Notes under the pieces: model-generated | The model's input: only the letters and a program-made list of their open reading frames with translations | The model's database searches: none | What the model was told of the DNA's origin: nothing | In this document: one piece after another, positions 44,916-57,675 of the stretch | Layout: each line of letters opens with the position of its first letter | Position numbering within the stretch: position 1 is the stretch's first letter | Program-made: the position numbers and the translations under genes | Assembly (NCBI GenBank): GCA_031763025.1 | Contig: JASSKH010000003.1 | Coordinates: 372,001-436,000, forward strand | Origin: Macrocystis pyrifera | Lineage: Eukaryota > Sar > Phaeophyceae > Laminariales > Laminariaceae | Length of the DNA: 64,000 nucleotides | Direction of reading: 5' to 3'

Positions 44916-46198
44916 ATAACACACCGTAATGCATTAATAGCCTACGTAATACCATGCCTTCGCACTAGGTGCGGCCGACACAACATACATTCATACGCCA
45001 GCAACCAAAATACACCATAAAGAAAGAGAAGCAACGAAAAAAACAAACCGAAAAAGAACAAGAAAAAGAAAAAGAAAAGGAGAAGAAATAAATAAATAAA
45101 ATGGGAAGCCAAAGCTCAGACACATACATACTTACCCCGAGCATGAGCCAAAAGGGACGTGCAAGGGGAAAGATACGAGAAGGAAAAAGGGGACTATGCA
45201 TCCCGGTGAACACTTAACTAAGTAAAAAGAGCAATAGTGAGTGGGCCAAAATACGCTCGTCACCCACCCACTATGTAGTACTTCTTTCATAAGGATAAGA
45301 AGGGAAAAAAATCAAAATGCATACCGAACGGCCGCAGCAGTTGGTGTACTGATGATGGAGCTGGGTGGAAAGGGCGCTTTAATGTGAAGACCACAACAGC
45401 AACAACAACAACAAAGTCGCGCGCCATCATATTATCATAAGTACGAAACACCCTTTCTCTGGTACGATTTGGCAAGTTCTTTCCCAGATCAGATATTTGA
45501 GATACGTGTCGTTAAAAAATGAAAACGACTAGATCGGTTGAACTCACAGCTACGAGTAACGCGCTTTTTTTTTTAGTAAAAACATACGAAACATACAACG
45601 TCCGAGGCTGTCCGAGGTGTGATTTTTTTACGTAGATTTTTCAAGATTTTGGGTTCCGCGCCGAGATGGTTTTCTTTCGGTGTTTTCATAGTTGACAACA
45701 GCACACATCAGCTCTCCTGTGTACGGGTTGCTCGGATTCCCAAGTTGACGCTTCGACGCTTCCCGGACAAAAGCCCAACTGGGTGCAACCATCAGCACGG
45801 CTGGTAAGTGTGCAATAGGCATCCTCCATCGTTTTAGCTAGCGCGCTTTCGATCAGCTCCGTGGGGGCTGGGATATCGATATTTCGACTCTCAAGACCAG
45901 CGAATGCACAAGCTAGCGCTTCTTGTACGTGGATTGAGCTTAGTCCATTTCAAGAGTCGAGTGCCTCGTGGCTTGCAGCGAGCCGGTGTTGGGGTTGTAG
46001 GGCATGTCCTAGTTGGAACGAAGGCGTGCACTTTGCTTTTCGTTGCCCGCGTCTGCTGCGCAGTGCTTCGGCCCCTTATCGTGATGTGCATGGTGCAAGT
46101 TGTGGGCGTAATTTCTTTCGTGTTTTTCGAACGCATAACTTTGCTGCCACGCGCAAGCAACGCTCGCTTTAGCACATGCATGCCCAGCAGAACATAGG

Positions 46199-46561
46199 CA
46201 TCAGCCCTCTCAGGCGATGTCCACAATAATCTCGGCAGCACGCCCGAAGTAGACCTGCGGCGGGCAGACCTCGTGCTCGAGCTCCCCCGCTATCACCCCT
46301 CCATCGCCGCCACGCCCGCAATCCGTGAACATAGCTCCGCGTTCACACGCTCCTGTTTTCTGCTCCGTTCTGTACTTATTGTTTGTCAAGCAGCGTGTGG
46401 CATCAGCACGACATCAGCTTGAGTACGGTACAGGCAGGTGGGTAGCAGAGCTCGCAAGTGTGCAACCAGATACAACCCTGGCGCCCCTCGCAAAGGACGG
46501 TGGAGTAGGAGCTATGTCTGCTGCTAGTCCGCAGCAAGGGTACCAAGACGACGACGCACAT
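46199..46561 (+). CDS. Possible exons of an unrecognised gene
   Basis: After CATAG at 46198 a GC-rich frame encodes LRRADLVLELPRYHPSIAA and related sequence. A second candidate exon, about 46434-46561, lies between TACAG and the strong donor GTGAGT and encodes WVAELASVQPDTTLAPLAKD and AASPQQGYQDDD. A donor GTAAGT at 45804 may end a further exon upstream. No family is recognised and the frames have not been linked. Confidence 0.25.
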
Positions 46562-46599
46562 GTGAGTTGCACAATCCGCATTGATCTCGATCCTTAGGA

Positions 46600-48900
46600 T
46601 GCCTCGTGTAGACGTGGCGCAAGTTCTTGTTCCGGAGGGGTCAAGCGTCCCACCTTGTTCTATTCGGCCGGAACACGATGATAGTCACTACAGCTACAGC
46701 TGTTAATAGGACAAACATCAGTATGGTATCACATTTAGCTGGCATTTGTACTGCCCAAGCGTACCAGTACTATTAATACGTACTGCTGTGTAGAATGAAT
46801 AATCTGTCATCGGATTGTGATGTTCAAGTGGGCAACGTGGGATGTGATGGATGCAGCTATTGCTTATACTGCTCTTGTATAATACTGCTGTACATCTCTC
46901 GCGGAGCGCTTTGTGCGCACAGCGTGCATGGCCTAACGGCAGCATTGTGTGATATGTGTGCGTGCTTGTTTCAAACACAGCAATCGTCATCACCATACAC
47001 ACGATATTTTACTATGCTGCTGCGTACAGCAGTATCACACAGACACAGCAGCGACCAACCGCAGCAGGCAGCAAGCAACCAGAGCAAACACGAAGAGACG
47101 CATCACCAAGCGAGCAGCGAGTACCGGTACTATTCAATTCATAGACACAATTAGTATTAATAGTATTAATAGTATCATTGCCGTCGTAGCGTCGTAACTC
47201 CTCTGCCTGGTTTACTACTGCTACTCACTGCTGTACTGCTGAAGATACCTGACTTCTCTTTGTTCCAGATACACGGTAGGTAATGTGAGAACAAGACACG
47301 CAACTATTAATATTTTATAAATTTTGAAATACGTCAGCTGTGAGTTCGACTGATTAAATAGTTGATACTCAACTTTGCAAGCTGCGTAATACGCCTCGTC
47401 TATAAATATTGTAAAACACAACTACAGCAGTATACCAGGTGTAATATGCTCGCCAAGAGGTATCAGTATCGCACCCACGTACGTACAGCAATAAGATTGT
47501 GTATGCCTGCCTCACCTGCTTCATCAGGTGCTGTACGGCACCTATTTTCCAGTAGAGAAGTTGAGCTACTGCGCCCAGGGCCATGGAGTCTACCTGGTGT
47601 GCTACAAACAAACAACTGCTACTAATACTACCGGTACTACTCTGTGTACCTGGTGACATGCATTCCCAACCGTGCTCTTTCGACTCGAGAAATCGATTTT
47701 TCGACAGCGGTGCGAGGACGAGGAACATCAGATTTGACCGTGTACTATTAATATTATTATCATTAATAACAATATCGTAATGAACTCACACCACGACGTC
47801 ATGAACCCAGCGGGCTCCTGGTACATATACGACGTATACAGAATAACAAGCATGCTATTGATAACGTATTTTCCCGCCAATTATTACACTTGTGCTCGCA
47901 CGCAACCACTTCTCTGTTCTCAATGTTCTCAATCACTCTGATTTGTTCCCTTGGGTACGTACCTAATACTTCATACTTGTATTGCATGTAAACAGGCACC
48001 TGGTGCAGCAGTGTGTTGGTGTTTTCTGCCGTATTTGTTTTCATACGTACAAGAGGAATGTTTGCATAGGCCCTAATTGCAACACCGCTTTTGAAAATAC
48101 TGGTACAGTACACACTGTCTGATTGGTCAATAAAGCTGGCCTTCCTTTCGGCTGGCCAATTTTGTTTGAGGAAATCTCCACCGAAACACACAGCGGAACC
48201 GCGCGACGGCCCCTCCCGACCTCTAGCCTCTGGCCTCTGTTATAGCCTTGATAGGGTTGGGGTTAGGGTTGGGGTCGGGCTGGGTCTGGGTCGATGTGCA
48301 AGATAGAAATTGACCATAAGCTGTTGCGAGAGTTTATTTGCAAGGTGATGTTGCACTCAGAGGCACCCGAAGGTTACGTTATAAGGCAAACAAAGTCGTC
48401 ATAGTACCAGCCCCCGGGACTTGGCCAATGACTCGCCAATTCGAGTCCTTTTCGAGAACTTAGTCCTTAGGGTGCCTGGGGGTCTGAAATGACTTAGTCC
48501 CACCAGTCCACAAGGTAGCTGGGGGCCGAAAGGACTGAGTATCACCAGTTCGCAGGGTACATGGGGGCTAACAGGATTGCGTCCCTCCAGTCTACGGGGT
48601 ACCTGAAAGCTGAAAGGACCGAGTCTACAGGGTACCTGAAAGCTGAAAGGACTGAGTCCCTCCAGTCCACATGGTACCTGAAAGCTTAAAGGACTGAATC
48701 CCGGCAGTCCCCAGGGTACGAGAAGCTGAAAGCACCGTTACCTGGAGGACTGACACATTCAGATAGCTATCATAGCGACGGCTGGAAATGGATGTTATTG
48801 ATTTTGCAATATCGTGTATCCGTTCCTCCCCCGATCATAGCGTACTACCTGTACCGGACATTTAGGACATGCCGGAAGGTGGTGATACTTTTTGTACATA
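46600..48900. other. Non-coding stretch rich in short palindromes
   Basis: No gene is recognised. It contains many ACTATTAATA, GTACTGCTGTAC and ACCAGGT motifs, a short G-rich telomere-like run (GGGGTTAGGGTTGGGG) at about 48256, and a set of diverged repeats of GACTGAGTCC / GGTACCTGAAAGCTGAAAG of about 40-50 bp at 48460-48760. Confidence 0.45.
48455..48765. repeat. Minisatellite of about 50-bp units
   Basis: Six or so diverged units built from AGTCC.CCAGTC, CACAGGGTAC.TG and AAGCTGAAAGGACTGAGTC. Confidence 0.65.
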
Positions 48901-48922
48901 CCAGATACCATACCATTTCATA

Positions 48923-49263
48923 GCCGGCGTCCCCGGTGGCTTGGTACGTGGTCCGCGTGCCTATCAAGATCATTTTCGTGGGTTCAAATCTCACCGAGTG
49001 CATGCTCGTAGGGACTTTTTCTTGCATGAAAAATTGATAAGCGGAAAGCGCGAAAGCGTGAGTTAGCTACATTCGATGAAAATCGACGAGCAGTGGGAAT
49101 GCTGAACCCTATGCGCGACACAAAAATAAAAGGCACGTACCGGGGGGAGAAGGGACGACACCTGTGACCACGGCTTGTCCAAAAGATCGTCGAGGGTAAA
49201 ACCTCCTACGAGTGGGCTGGAAAGTAAAAGTGATGATGAAAAAAAAAAATAAATAAATAAAAT
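48923..49263 (+). mobile_element. tRNA-derived SINE, family 1, full-length copy C
   Basis: Head GCCGGCGTCCCCGGTGGC with A-box-like TGGCTTGGTACG and B-box-like GGTTCAAATCTC. The body matches copy A. The tail is A11 then (TAAA)n to 49263. Confidence 0.82.
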
Positions 49264-49264
49264 A

Positions 49265-50835
49265 GCGGTAGCGGTTTAAGAGATCCGTAAGGTCAGCTTT
49301 ATGGCTTATATCAAGGCTTTGAGATGGTGTTATGATACCAGGTTCGTTGCAGCCGCGACTCCAGCTTGTTGCACAGCAACATCACGGGAAGCGGTATGAC
49401 ATCATACAGTCAGTATTAATATACCCTGGTATGTTTTTCGTGCCGCCCCCCAGGTACGTCCCTACCTACATGTAAATTAAATGCCTCAAAGCTCATACCT
49501 GACAGCTCATACCTGACGGCAAAAATACGAAAAGACAGACCGTCATTGTCCCGCCAGTCTTTGTTCTTACAGCTTACAGCAGTATCCGAACATTCAACTT
49601 ATCAAAAACAGATCATCAATAGAACGTGCCTATACCGATTCTCGACTTATCAACAAGTGTTTTTCCGAAGACTCATCACGTCAATAGGGAGTGCTTTTCC
49701 GGAGACTCATCCTACCAATACTATCATGCTTCTGTACTTATGCTATCCTAAGGAAGGAGTTTTGTAGAGTTGCACATTATACCAGTATTATTAATGAATG
49801 CGACGGTATAAAGGTCTGAGAGCTTCACCAGTGTCCATGGCTTTTGCTGTACCTGCTGGTATGGTTTTGAGTACAACGAGTTGCTCTCAGCTGTAGACGC
49901 TCTCTGAACCTTGGTTGTTGTCGAACGCGTATCAGGTACCGGTCTACCGTACTAAAAGCTATAAGGTGTACCGTAACATAGTAGGCCATGCCCTAATGCA
50001 ACATCGTTCGCGCTCGTTTGAGGTTGGCTTCGACCCGCGGTCCGTGGTGCAAAAGCTACCGTCTATTCGGTACAAGGTAATTTTGTGCCCCGAATAGCGT
50101 GATGGAAGGTTGAAATGACGAAATATCCACCTACGAGTACGCACCGCGTGTCGAGTGTCGAGGATGATGATGTGGGCGGGTGGGTGGGTGGGTGGGTGGA
50201 TTGGTGGATGAAACCAAAGTTAGCGCCTATTTACTGCCTTGTGAGAGCAAGCTCACATACCTGGTATATTGTCAGCAACGGCACGGCGGTGCTACTGCTG
50301 TGCTACTTCGTATGAAAATTAATATGCACAGCTCCTGGTGCGTTAGGCAAGAATCGGCACAACGTCCCGAAAACATGATGTTTTTTCAGGTGTTGCTACT
50401 GTCGAACACAGCGTGCACACCCAATCCACGGCAAGGACGGGTTTAAACTACCGCTGTTGTCTGAGGCGTGCAGGGTCGATGGCGCGTTCGCCTGCGCGGG
50501 CATGTTACTGTGAAGCTCCCCCACTAGTTATCTTGGCGACGCTTTGTACTTTGATGCACACCAGGTATATTTTGTAGATCGTACTTGTAGAATGCTGCAG
50601 TAGCCATTTTGTTTGTCTCCGTCTACAGCAACATCTGCCCCGCGCAAAAACTGCTGCTTCAACCTGACAGTATGTTCTAAAGGCACTACTCGTGCTCGAA
50701 GTATGAGATCTTTCGGTTGACTGTATGCTATGCCGTACTGGTATGTTTGTGTATGTTTCGCCCTGTTAGCTGCTGGTGGTGAGGCACTGCCTGCTGATGT
50801 TGCCTTTTTGTCCAAGAGTGTCAATATTGCATGGT
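49265..50835. other. Intergenic stretch, only simple repeats seen
   Basis: (GGGT)n at 50177-50205 and scattered GTAC palindromes. No gene is recognised. Confidence 0.4.
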
Positions 50836-50839
50836 TGGT

Positions 50840-50990
50840 GTGTGTGCCGTTAACGTTAAACCGTTCTTTCTACCCGTCGACATCCAGCACAACCAGCGTC
50901 CGTGCCGATTCGTCAATCCTAGAGAGGTACCTGGTACGTCCAAGCTGTGTGGCCACAAAACTACGACAGAGATACTACATTGTTATGCAG
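50840..50990 (+). repeat. Dispersed repeat, second copy of 44795-44915
   Basis: AACGTTAAACCGTTC, CGTCGACATCCAGCA, GCGTCCGTGC, CCTAGAGAGG and ACTACGACAGAGATA follow the order of the first copy. Confidence 0.6.
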
Positions 50991-51889
50991 TAAAACGCAG
51001 CGCACACTTGACCTCGGAGAAACCATGCCATACGCATGCCGCGGTCGGAGCTTGGCCCGCTCCTGGAGGAAGCAGTGGCGGTGTCGTCTTGAAAGGAGTC
51101 GAATAGGTGGACTTCGTCGGAGGACCTGTGGCAAGCATGGCACGGGTGCTCGGAGGTCGAGCGCGCGCTGCCTTAGAGCCCGTATCAACGAGGATTTTTT
51201 TCTTCTGAATTTCGATTGTTTTGATTGTTTGGTTTGATTCGCACCTGATGGGCCGAAAAGTCGAAAAGTGCAGCACCAAACAGGCCCTTTGAATTGAAAA
51301 ACAAAAACATCAAATTCGACGAGTATGTCTTTTGGGACTTATTTTGCTCTTCGGGTTTTACTCAAGTTTGGGGAGTTTGTCCAACTCGACTTGGCATATC
51401 CATGAAACCGAAGCAAGCCGCGCAAACTTGAGTCATGTCGTCGACAGCTTCAGAGGCGACATCCATCATTCCCGAGAGGCAGGTGCACCGGAGCTGCTGC
51501 AGCGCGAAGTCCGACAGCCCCTAGCACACAGTAGTAGACCACCCGCGGCGCCTCAAACAATTACAAGGCCGTCGCAAACCCAGTTTTTGCTTCCCTCTTT
51601 GCCTCCCAAACCACACGAGCACCGACCAGGTCACGACTTTGCGCTCAGATTTTCGATCGCTGTATCCCCGTCGCAGCTGCCTGCGTTTTGCGCCAGCCAC
51701 CCAAGAGATCCCAAGATCGATAGCCTCTTAGGCGGTGCCGGCAAAAATAATCAGCCGCTGGCCGCGGCGCCCCAGGGAGGACGCGGGCCGTCGCTCGCCT
51801 CGCTGGTTAGAAGAATCTTCCCCTTCCGCCCCCTTTCCCTTGGTCGGGTTTCCCCCTACTTCTCCTGTTGCGCCCCTCCCGCCCTTGGG

Positions 51890-52060
51890 CACCACCCACA
51901 ACGAATGGATGCGCGGCATTGCCTACTCAGCTTTGCATCATCCTCGTGCCACTCGACCATGAACCATTCGGCTGCCTCGAGGTCCCCTCGGTACCAAATC
52001 CCGCCTTTTTTGCTGCAGTAGGCCACAGCGCGGTCTCAACTTCAAACACCAGGGGGGAGT
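51890..52060 (-). pseudogene. Frameshifted relative of the 43840-44045 exon
   Basis: On the - strand a frame encodes KGGIWYRGDLEAAEWFMVEW then HEDDAKLSRQCRAS, similar to the WYRGVVEAAD...WHRDEAKRSR of 43840-44045. The segment just upstream (SPLVFEVETALW) is in another frame, so the copy looks disrupted. Confidence 0.35.
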
Positions 52061-52470
52061 GTCCCGTTGATCCCTCGGTGGCTCGAAACCCCCCTAAGGT
52101 CTTCGACTATGCATAGTTGCCGGCCAAGTCTTGAGCCGTCCCCCATGTATACAGTACCGGCCCTCTCTTGTAGGCTGAAATCGGTATACTACAGCTGTCC
52201 CAAGCTTTGATATTACCACGGGCTAGATTTCAGGGAAATGATGAACCATGTACTGGTATATATTACGTGGTGTTGAGAACATGATCATTATCATTAATAC
52301 ATTTCATACCAGGTATTAGGAAAGGGTGCGTTCCACAACAAACTCAGCATGTTTCCGCTTCCGAGTTTCTTATTCCCTACATGTGATGTGCCTAGGTTTC
52401 TTGTGAGGCTCTTTCTTGCTCTTGGTACATATAGCATGCCTTATCAGAGGGTACTATATGAATATTAGTA

Positions 52471-52534
52471 CTGTATGCATGTCATGTCATGTCATGTCAT
52501 GTCATGTCATGTCGTGTCATGTCATGTCATGTCA
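52471..52534 (+). repeat. (ATGTC)n microsatellite
   Basis: About 12 near-perfect copies of CATGT/ATGTC, with one TCGTG variant. Confidence 0.95.
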
Positions 52535-52795
52535 GTAAGTGGGTGGACTCTTTGGTCTGTGTCGGTGACATTCCACGATAGACGCAAGACCGGCCGTCCC
52601 GGCAAGGCAAGGCGTGGCAAGTCAAAAAGATCCGGGCTCGGTCACACACCCGAGCTTAGAGAAATAAGAGCAGGAGAACCAAGGTGGTCTTGCGGTCCTA
52701 CTATTGATGAGCTACTTCCGGCGCGAGCTTTGTAACTAATTTAGGATTACTATTATTTATAATAGTATTGCACTTTACATGTACTGAAATGTTAC

Positions 52796-52860
52796 TCTAA
52801 TTCCTAGTGATTTGTCCCCACAGCGGGAGTGCAGTCCTTAAGGCCCAAACGGGTTACTAT
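52796..52860. mobile_element. Half of a piggyBac-like MITE
   Basis: CTAATTCCTAGTGATTTGTC, CCCCAC, GGAGTGCAGTCCTTAAGG and AACGGGTTA match the right half of the TTAA elements. The left half is missing. Confidence 0.5.
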
Positions 52861-53638
52861 AGGTATATAGGGCAAGAGCCTATAGGATGGCCTCGTCAGT
52901 GGCGACGTTAGGACGTGACCGCATTGAGCCTTAAGGTCCAATCCGATTATGCGGAGGTGCGATTCCAACGCGGGCATGATGGACACGCCACACCTGGCGT
53001 GGTGTCCGTGTTTTAGGGGCTGGCCTGCAGCAGCCAAGCCCGTTGCGGGAAGGAAGGCTAGGCTCGACGCTACTGGGGGTGCCGCGCAAACGGGCTACGA
53101 AAAGACGGGTATGTGCGGTACACACTACCAATGTAGGCACTCTCGTAGTGGTCCTGTCGTGCGATCCGTCGTCCATGTGTATGCGGTCCTTGTGTTAGAC
53201 AATGTAGTGATAGTAGAAGCAGAAAACAACCTCAAAGTACAGATTTCCCATGGTATTCCTATTGAATACGGCAGTTCTGTTGTGTTGTATTATTGTTGTA
53301 TTGATGGTATATACGGTGTGTGCACGTGTGCTATATACTGGCCCTAGCCCTAACCCTAACCTTGAGAATCAGCATGGCCACTGGGTGTGCTGGATGTGCT
53401 GGATATCGGCGAGTAGAAGAACGGTTAACGTGAACAACTCACACACTGTAGGTACTATCAGTGCTATGTATTGTACGAAGTATTTACACAAGAGCTATTA
53501 ATACCACTTGTTGTCACGGTGGCGGAGGCGGAAGGCAGTGACTGACTGGCAGCACTACACTGAGTCACCAGATAAAATGCGGCGACAAGAAGCAAGCAGC
53601 CTTGGAATTGCCAAACCTACATACCAGGGTACGTATTC

Positions 53639-54950
53639 ATAGTCGTTGGTCCAGTGGCGTCCGGTGGCATCGTGTTGAATCACTTCCGTCTCGTGTATTG
53701 TCTACTCATAGTGTGTACAGTGGTTTGTTTCTACAAGCCGCTACACGAGCTTTTAGTTTTTGACGAATCATTTTACAATTTTGTCAGGGAAAGGGTACAA
53801 CCCAAGTTCCTGCAGGCTGCGACAGCATTAATATAGTATGTCATCGATATTGACCAGGCAGAACAATTTTTCCCATGGGGGTACCGGTTTCTCGTCATTT
53901 TTCAGAATTGACACGTGAAGCAAAGTGCTCCAGAATCGCGCGGCCGAGAGAAATCCGAAACCGGTTTTGAAGAAAAATCCATGAACAAAGGCCATTTTTT
54001 TTAGTTTTTTGGGAAAAAATACCCCGAAATTACCCCGAAATGTTCAAGAAGAAGGAGAATAAAAAATGATCCGAGTAGAAATAAAAATTAGAGACGACGC
54101 CCAAGGCATACCTGCTTTGTCGAGAAGACACATGTATACAGGAGTAGGTAAAATAGTGTATTACCAGGTACATGTCTATCCACATTGACTGATGCATCTG
54201 CTGTCCATACACGATAATACACATGTCATACACTATTAATTTGAAGATTCATGAAAAGGCTCTTCTCGGCCCACAGTTTTTTTAAACAAAAACAAAAACA
54301 AAAAAAAAGATCCAGTGTCCAGGTTCAATTCATCCGAATCCGAGGAGTTTTTCGACATCCATCGTGCAGGTTTTGCGCTATTTTCTCCACAGCTGGAGAC
54401 GAGAAAAGTAGATTTTTCGCCTATCTATATCTTGCTTCACAATAGCTGAAAATAAAATATTTCCAAGAATTTGCCCCTGGACGCGATACGTTCAAAACCG
54501 GTGTAAAAAAAATAAAAATGACAACTGCTGTGTCGACCTCCCAAATCGTAACCATTTTTTGTCGGAAAAACGAGCGCTCCGACGCAACGACAAAAACAAA
54601 AAACTCTTGAACGATGGTTTGATCCGTCTGAAAAATAGCGTTCTGGTGAATATATTTCATGTCTTCTGAAAATAAGTGACCACCTCAAAACAGTCAATAT
54701 ATGTGAATGTCGAACTTCTGGAAAAAATGTTCTGCCAAAGTCGTAGGTCCAATGGCATCCGGTGGCATCTTGTTGAACCACTTCCGTCTCGTGTCTCGTG
54801 TATTATCTACTCATAGTTTGTACAGCAGTGGTTTCTACAAGCCGCTACACAAGGCTTTAGTTTTTGACGAATCAATTTACAATTTTTCAGGGAAAGGGTA
54901 CAACCTACGACTGCTTGTAAGTTCCTGTGGGCAGCGACAGCATTGGTTTA
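53639..54950. repeat. Direct repeat pair flanking an inverted-repeat-bounded insert
   Basis: About 200 bp at 53639-53835 recurs at 54739-54950. Both contain GTGGCATC.TGTTGAA, CACTTCCGTCTCGTGT, TTTCTACAAGCCGCTACAC and TTTAGTTTTTGACGAATCA. The 900 bp between begins GACCAGGCAGAACAATTTTT (53855) and ends AAAAAATGTTCTGCCAAAGTC (54741), an inverted repeat of about 20 bp. The interior is AT-rich and has no recognised gene. Confidence 0.65.
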
Positions 54951-54999
54951 GTACCAAGTATATGATTGATAGAAACGGAGGGACAAATTAAGCGGGTAC

Positions 55000-55900
55000 C
55001 AGGTAATTATTTTATCGTTTTTCGGTGAGACGAGATAATACTGGGGACTGGGGTCGACAGCAGCAACGGCTACCAGGTATACTATTATATAGTTGCCGTT
55101 GGGGAGGCATTTAAGTATCAATACACATTACATTAATTTTGATACTTGGGATAAGATGAAGTGCAGTGCAGCAAGTCTATCGGTAGTACGTACGAGTATT
55201 GGTAGTTTGCCGTTTGTTTGGACCTGTGATGTCCCGTAGGCACCATTACGGCGGGTGTACGAACAATGCCGGCACACGCCGTACTTCAGTCGTACGTGTG
55301 AGGTGCTTTCAGACCACCTGAGAATCGTCTAGGCAGCATGGTAGCACTATTAATAGCTAGCGGGACGTCCCTCCAAAGGTACTTGTAATGGTCTCCGGCC
55401 TCCGGTATCTCCAACTTTCGCTCTAACAGTAGTAGTTGACGAGATTCATGCTCGTTGTGGCTGCTAGAGACGAGAAAAGCCTTTCATAAAATGACAAACA
55501 AGACAACATGCCACACCGTACTGCTGTACAGCAGTAGTTTATTTGAAATACCAGTATGTACCTGATACTGGTATATCTGGTACCTGGGACCGTACATGTG
55601 ATCGCAAGATAATATCATACATGAAATCATTATTAACCTCCGCGACCGTTCGCTGCAAAGAGGCCGATTGTTCGATGTTCGAAGGTATAATACTGCGTGC
55701 ATTATTTTGGAAATACCTGTACCTTGGTCAAGGTGTCAAGGTTATCCCCCCTCGTTCTCAGGGCTTTTTTGTATTGTTTCGTATATGTTTACATGTACAT
55801 GTTGTATCCCGTTACGGCGGTCTTGATGCCTCATTGTAGAAACTTCGGTGGGTAAAAAAAACACCCACTCCAAAATTGAAGGTCTAGCCAACACACACGG
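55000..55900. other. Intergenic stretch, nothing recognised
   Basis: Only short palindromes are seen (GTACTGCTGTAC at 55520, ACTATTAATAG at 55347). No gene or known repeat. Confidence 0.4.
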
Positions 55901-55909
55901 AGTTCAGCC

Positions 55910-56119
55910 TTGAACCTTTTAGGACCGCACTCCCGTCGTGGGGGCAATTACTTGGAATTAGAGTTAGCTTTTGGTTTCTGTACACTGCATTAATCAAAGG
56001 GCGAAGGACACATGGGAGGTAAGTCGAGTTTGAGGACTGCAGTCCCGTTTTGGGGACAAAGCACTCTAATTCCAAGTAGTCTTGTCCCCAAAATGGGACT
56101 GCAGTCCCGAAAGGGTTAA
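55910..56119. mobile_element. piggyBac-like MITE, expanded copy
   Basis: The left end TTGAACCTTTTAGGACCGC and right end GGGACTGCAGTCCCGAAAGGGTTAA flank a longer interior with a second CTGCAGTCCCGTTTTGGGGAC. It appears to be one element inserted in, or recombined with, another. The right TTAA is at 56116-56119. Confidence 0.6.
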
Positions 56120-56131
56120 AAACCCATTCTT

Positions 56132-56622
56132 ATGCCGTCGGATTCGCAGTCAGTTGGAACAGTCCCTTTCAACATGTTCGCATATGAGCTTTTGCCCCGC
56201 AAAATGTTGGAAATTGGTCTTCATCGCCTCCGAATGTGTCGGAGTTCTCTCCAAGATCTATCTGGGGGTGTCTCCCGCTTCTCAGGGGCCCGGTTGCAAG
56301 AAGTCACCGTCGGCACTTTTTCATCCAAATGAGGTGAATATGACTGTGATTGGGGATCGGATGGGAAAAATCGTTTTTTTTCGATCCGATCGAGGGTTTC
56401 GATCGTGTTTTTGACTCAGTTGGATCAATAAAGTGCGGTAAGACAATTTCCTCTTTCTGGGAGCCTGGAGAAGTGGGAAACACGTTCAGACAGATCTTGG
56501 AGAGAGATCTGACACATTCTTCGGCGAGAAAGACCAGTTTCCAACTTATCCGGGGCCAAAGGTCATGCGAACGTGCTGGAAGTTTTTTTTTGAATCAACT
56601 GACTGCAAAACCATCGGCATAA
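56132..56622 (+). pseudogene. Possible gene remnant, unrecognised
   Basis: Two consecutive open frames, 56132-56332 (FNMFAYELLPRKMLEIGLHR...) and 56350-56622 (GEVGNTFRQILERDL... RSCERAGSFFLNQ), look protein-like but have no recognisable domain. A frame change and stop lie between them. It could be a decayed gene. Confidence 0.25.
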
Positions 56623-56679
56623 TATCCGGCCTTATTATACCTTGTAGACGTTGAGACACTCAAATCAGACAGACCTAAC

Positions 56680-57669
56680 CAGTGATGTGAACCGAAAACC
56701 GAAAGTCAGTTTTTTCGGTCTGTTTTTCGTCGGTTTTTCCAACGAAAACCGACTTTTTTAGTCGGTTTTTCGGTTGAAAGAGAAAACCGACTCGGTTTTT
56801 CTCGGTCGGTTTTTATGTCCCCTGTCCCCTACCCCAAAAATAACACCTTATTATGTCCGCATGGAAACCCCTTTATTATGTACCAGGTACCATATGATAA
56901 GCCACACACGACACAGCCAGCACGTAGCCCACATCCCGCAACAGCATGACATCATAGCAGCACGGCACACAGAAGCAGCAGTGGCAGCAGGCAGCAGCAG
57001 TCGCAAAGGGCACAGCGCACGGTCCGCCGCGAGACTGCGAGGGATCAATCATGTCGAGTGCAGACGGCAGTGCTGGCTTCTTCGCCCGCTGAACTGTCGC
57101 ATTGTCGCCCTTTGCCTACAATAATACTTGTGCGTGCTCACAGACCCCCCCTGAGCAACGTAGATTCCTTCATGGCGATAGCTGTATGCTGCAAGTTATG
57201 TCTTCATAAAATACTCAGACACAATGTGACTATATACGTAACGACACATTAAGTCATCTACGTTCTAACAAGAAGTACCCTCGCACAATCCTACTACGAG
57301 TAAATCTTTTTTTAATTGTAGCAACTGCTGTATCTGTAGTGATTGTTTGCTCCAGAATATAAGCACGTCTAACGTACCAGTTCAGTATGATAGCGTGTGT
57401 CGGCCTGTACCGTGCGGCGCAGCAGACGCAAGTACTGCAGGAAGGCCTCTTGACACCATATGATCATGTCACATTATGCCAACACATGCACGCGCACACC
57501 AAACCCTTCGAAATACTGACCACTTGGTTGTTTTTGACGAGAAACCGACCGAGAAATGTCCGGTTTCGGCTTCTGTTTTTACCGGTTTTAACCGACCGAA
57601 ACCGACCGACTTTCTTGGGAAAAACCGAAAAACCGACCGGGTCACTGTCAATTTCGGTTCACAACACTG
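56680..57669. mobile_element. Complete non-autonomous hAT element
   Basis: Inverted ends CAGTGATGTGAACCGAAA and TTTCGGTTCACAACACTG differ at one position. Both flanks are GACCTAAC (56672-56679 and 57670-57677), an exact 8-bp target duplication. CAGTG ends plus 8-bp duplication identify hAT. Subterminal DNA on both sides (56690-56815 and 57530-57660) is packed with AACCGA(C) motifs on both strands, likely transposase-binding sites. The 700-bp interior has no transposase motif. Confidence 0.88.
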
Positions 57670-57675
57670 GACCTA

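Larger units (their letters stand above)
43730..45510. repeat. Direct repeat pair bounding about 1.6 kb
   Basis: CGCCATCATGTTATCATACG with ACGAAACACCC, TTGGCAAGTTTTTTCCCAGAT and GATACGT occurs at 43733-43828 and again, diverged, at 45421-45510. Between them are candidate exon 43840-44045, polypyrimidine tracts and a (GT)n run at 44784-44801. Confidence 0.55.

Noticed and set aside
48250-48295. Interstitial telomere (TTAGGG-like)
   Set aside because: Only one or two imperfect units here, and two CCCTAA-type units near 53345; too short to claim.
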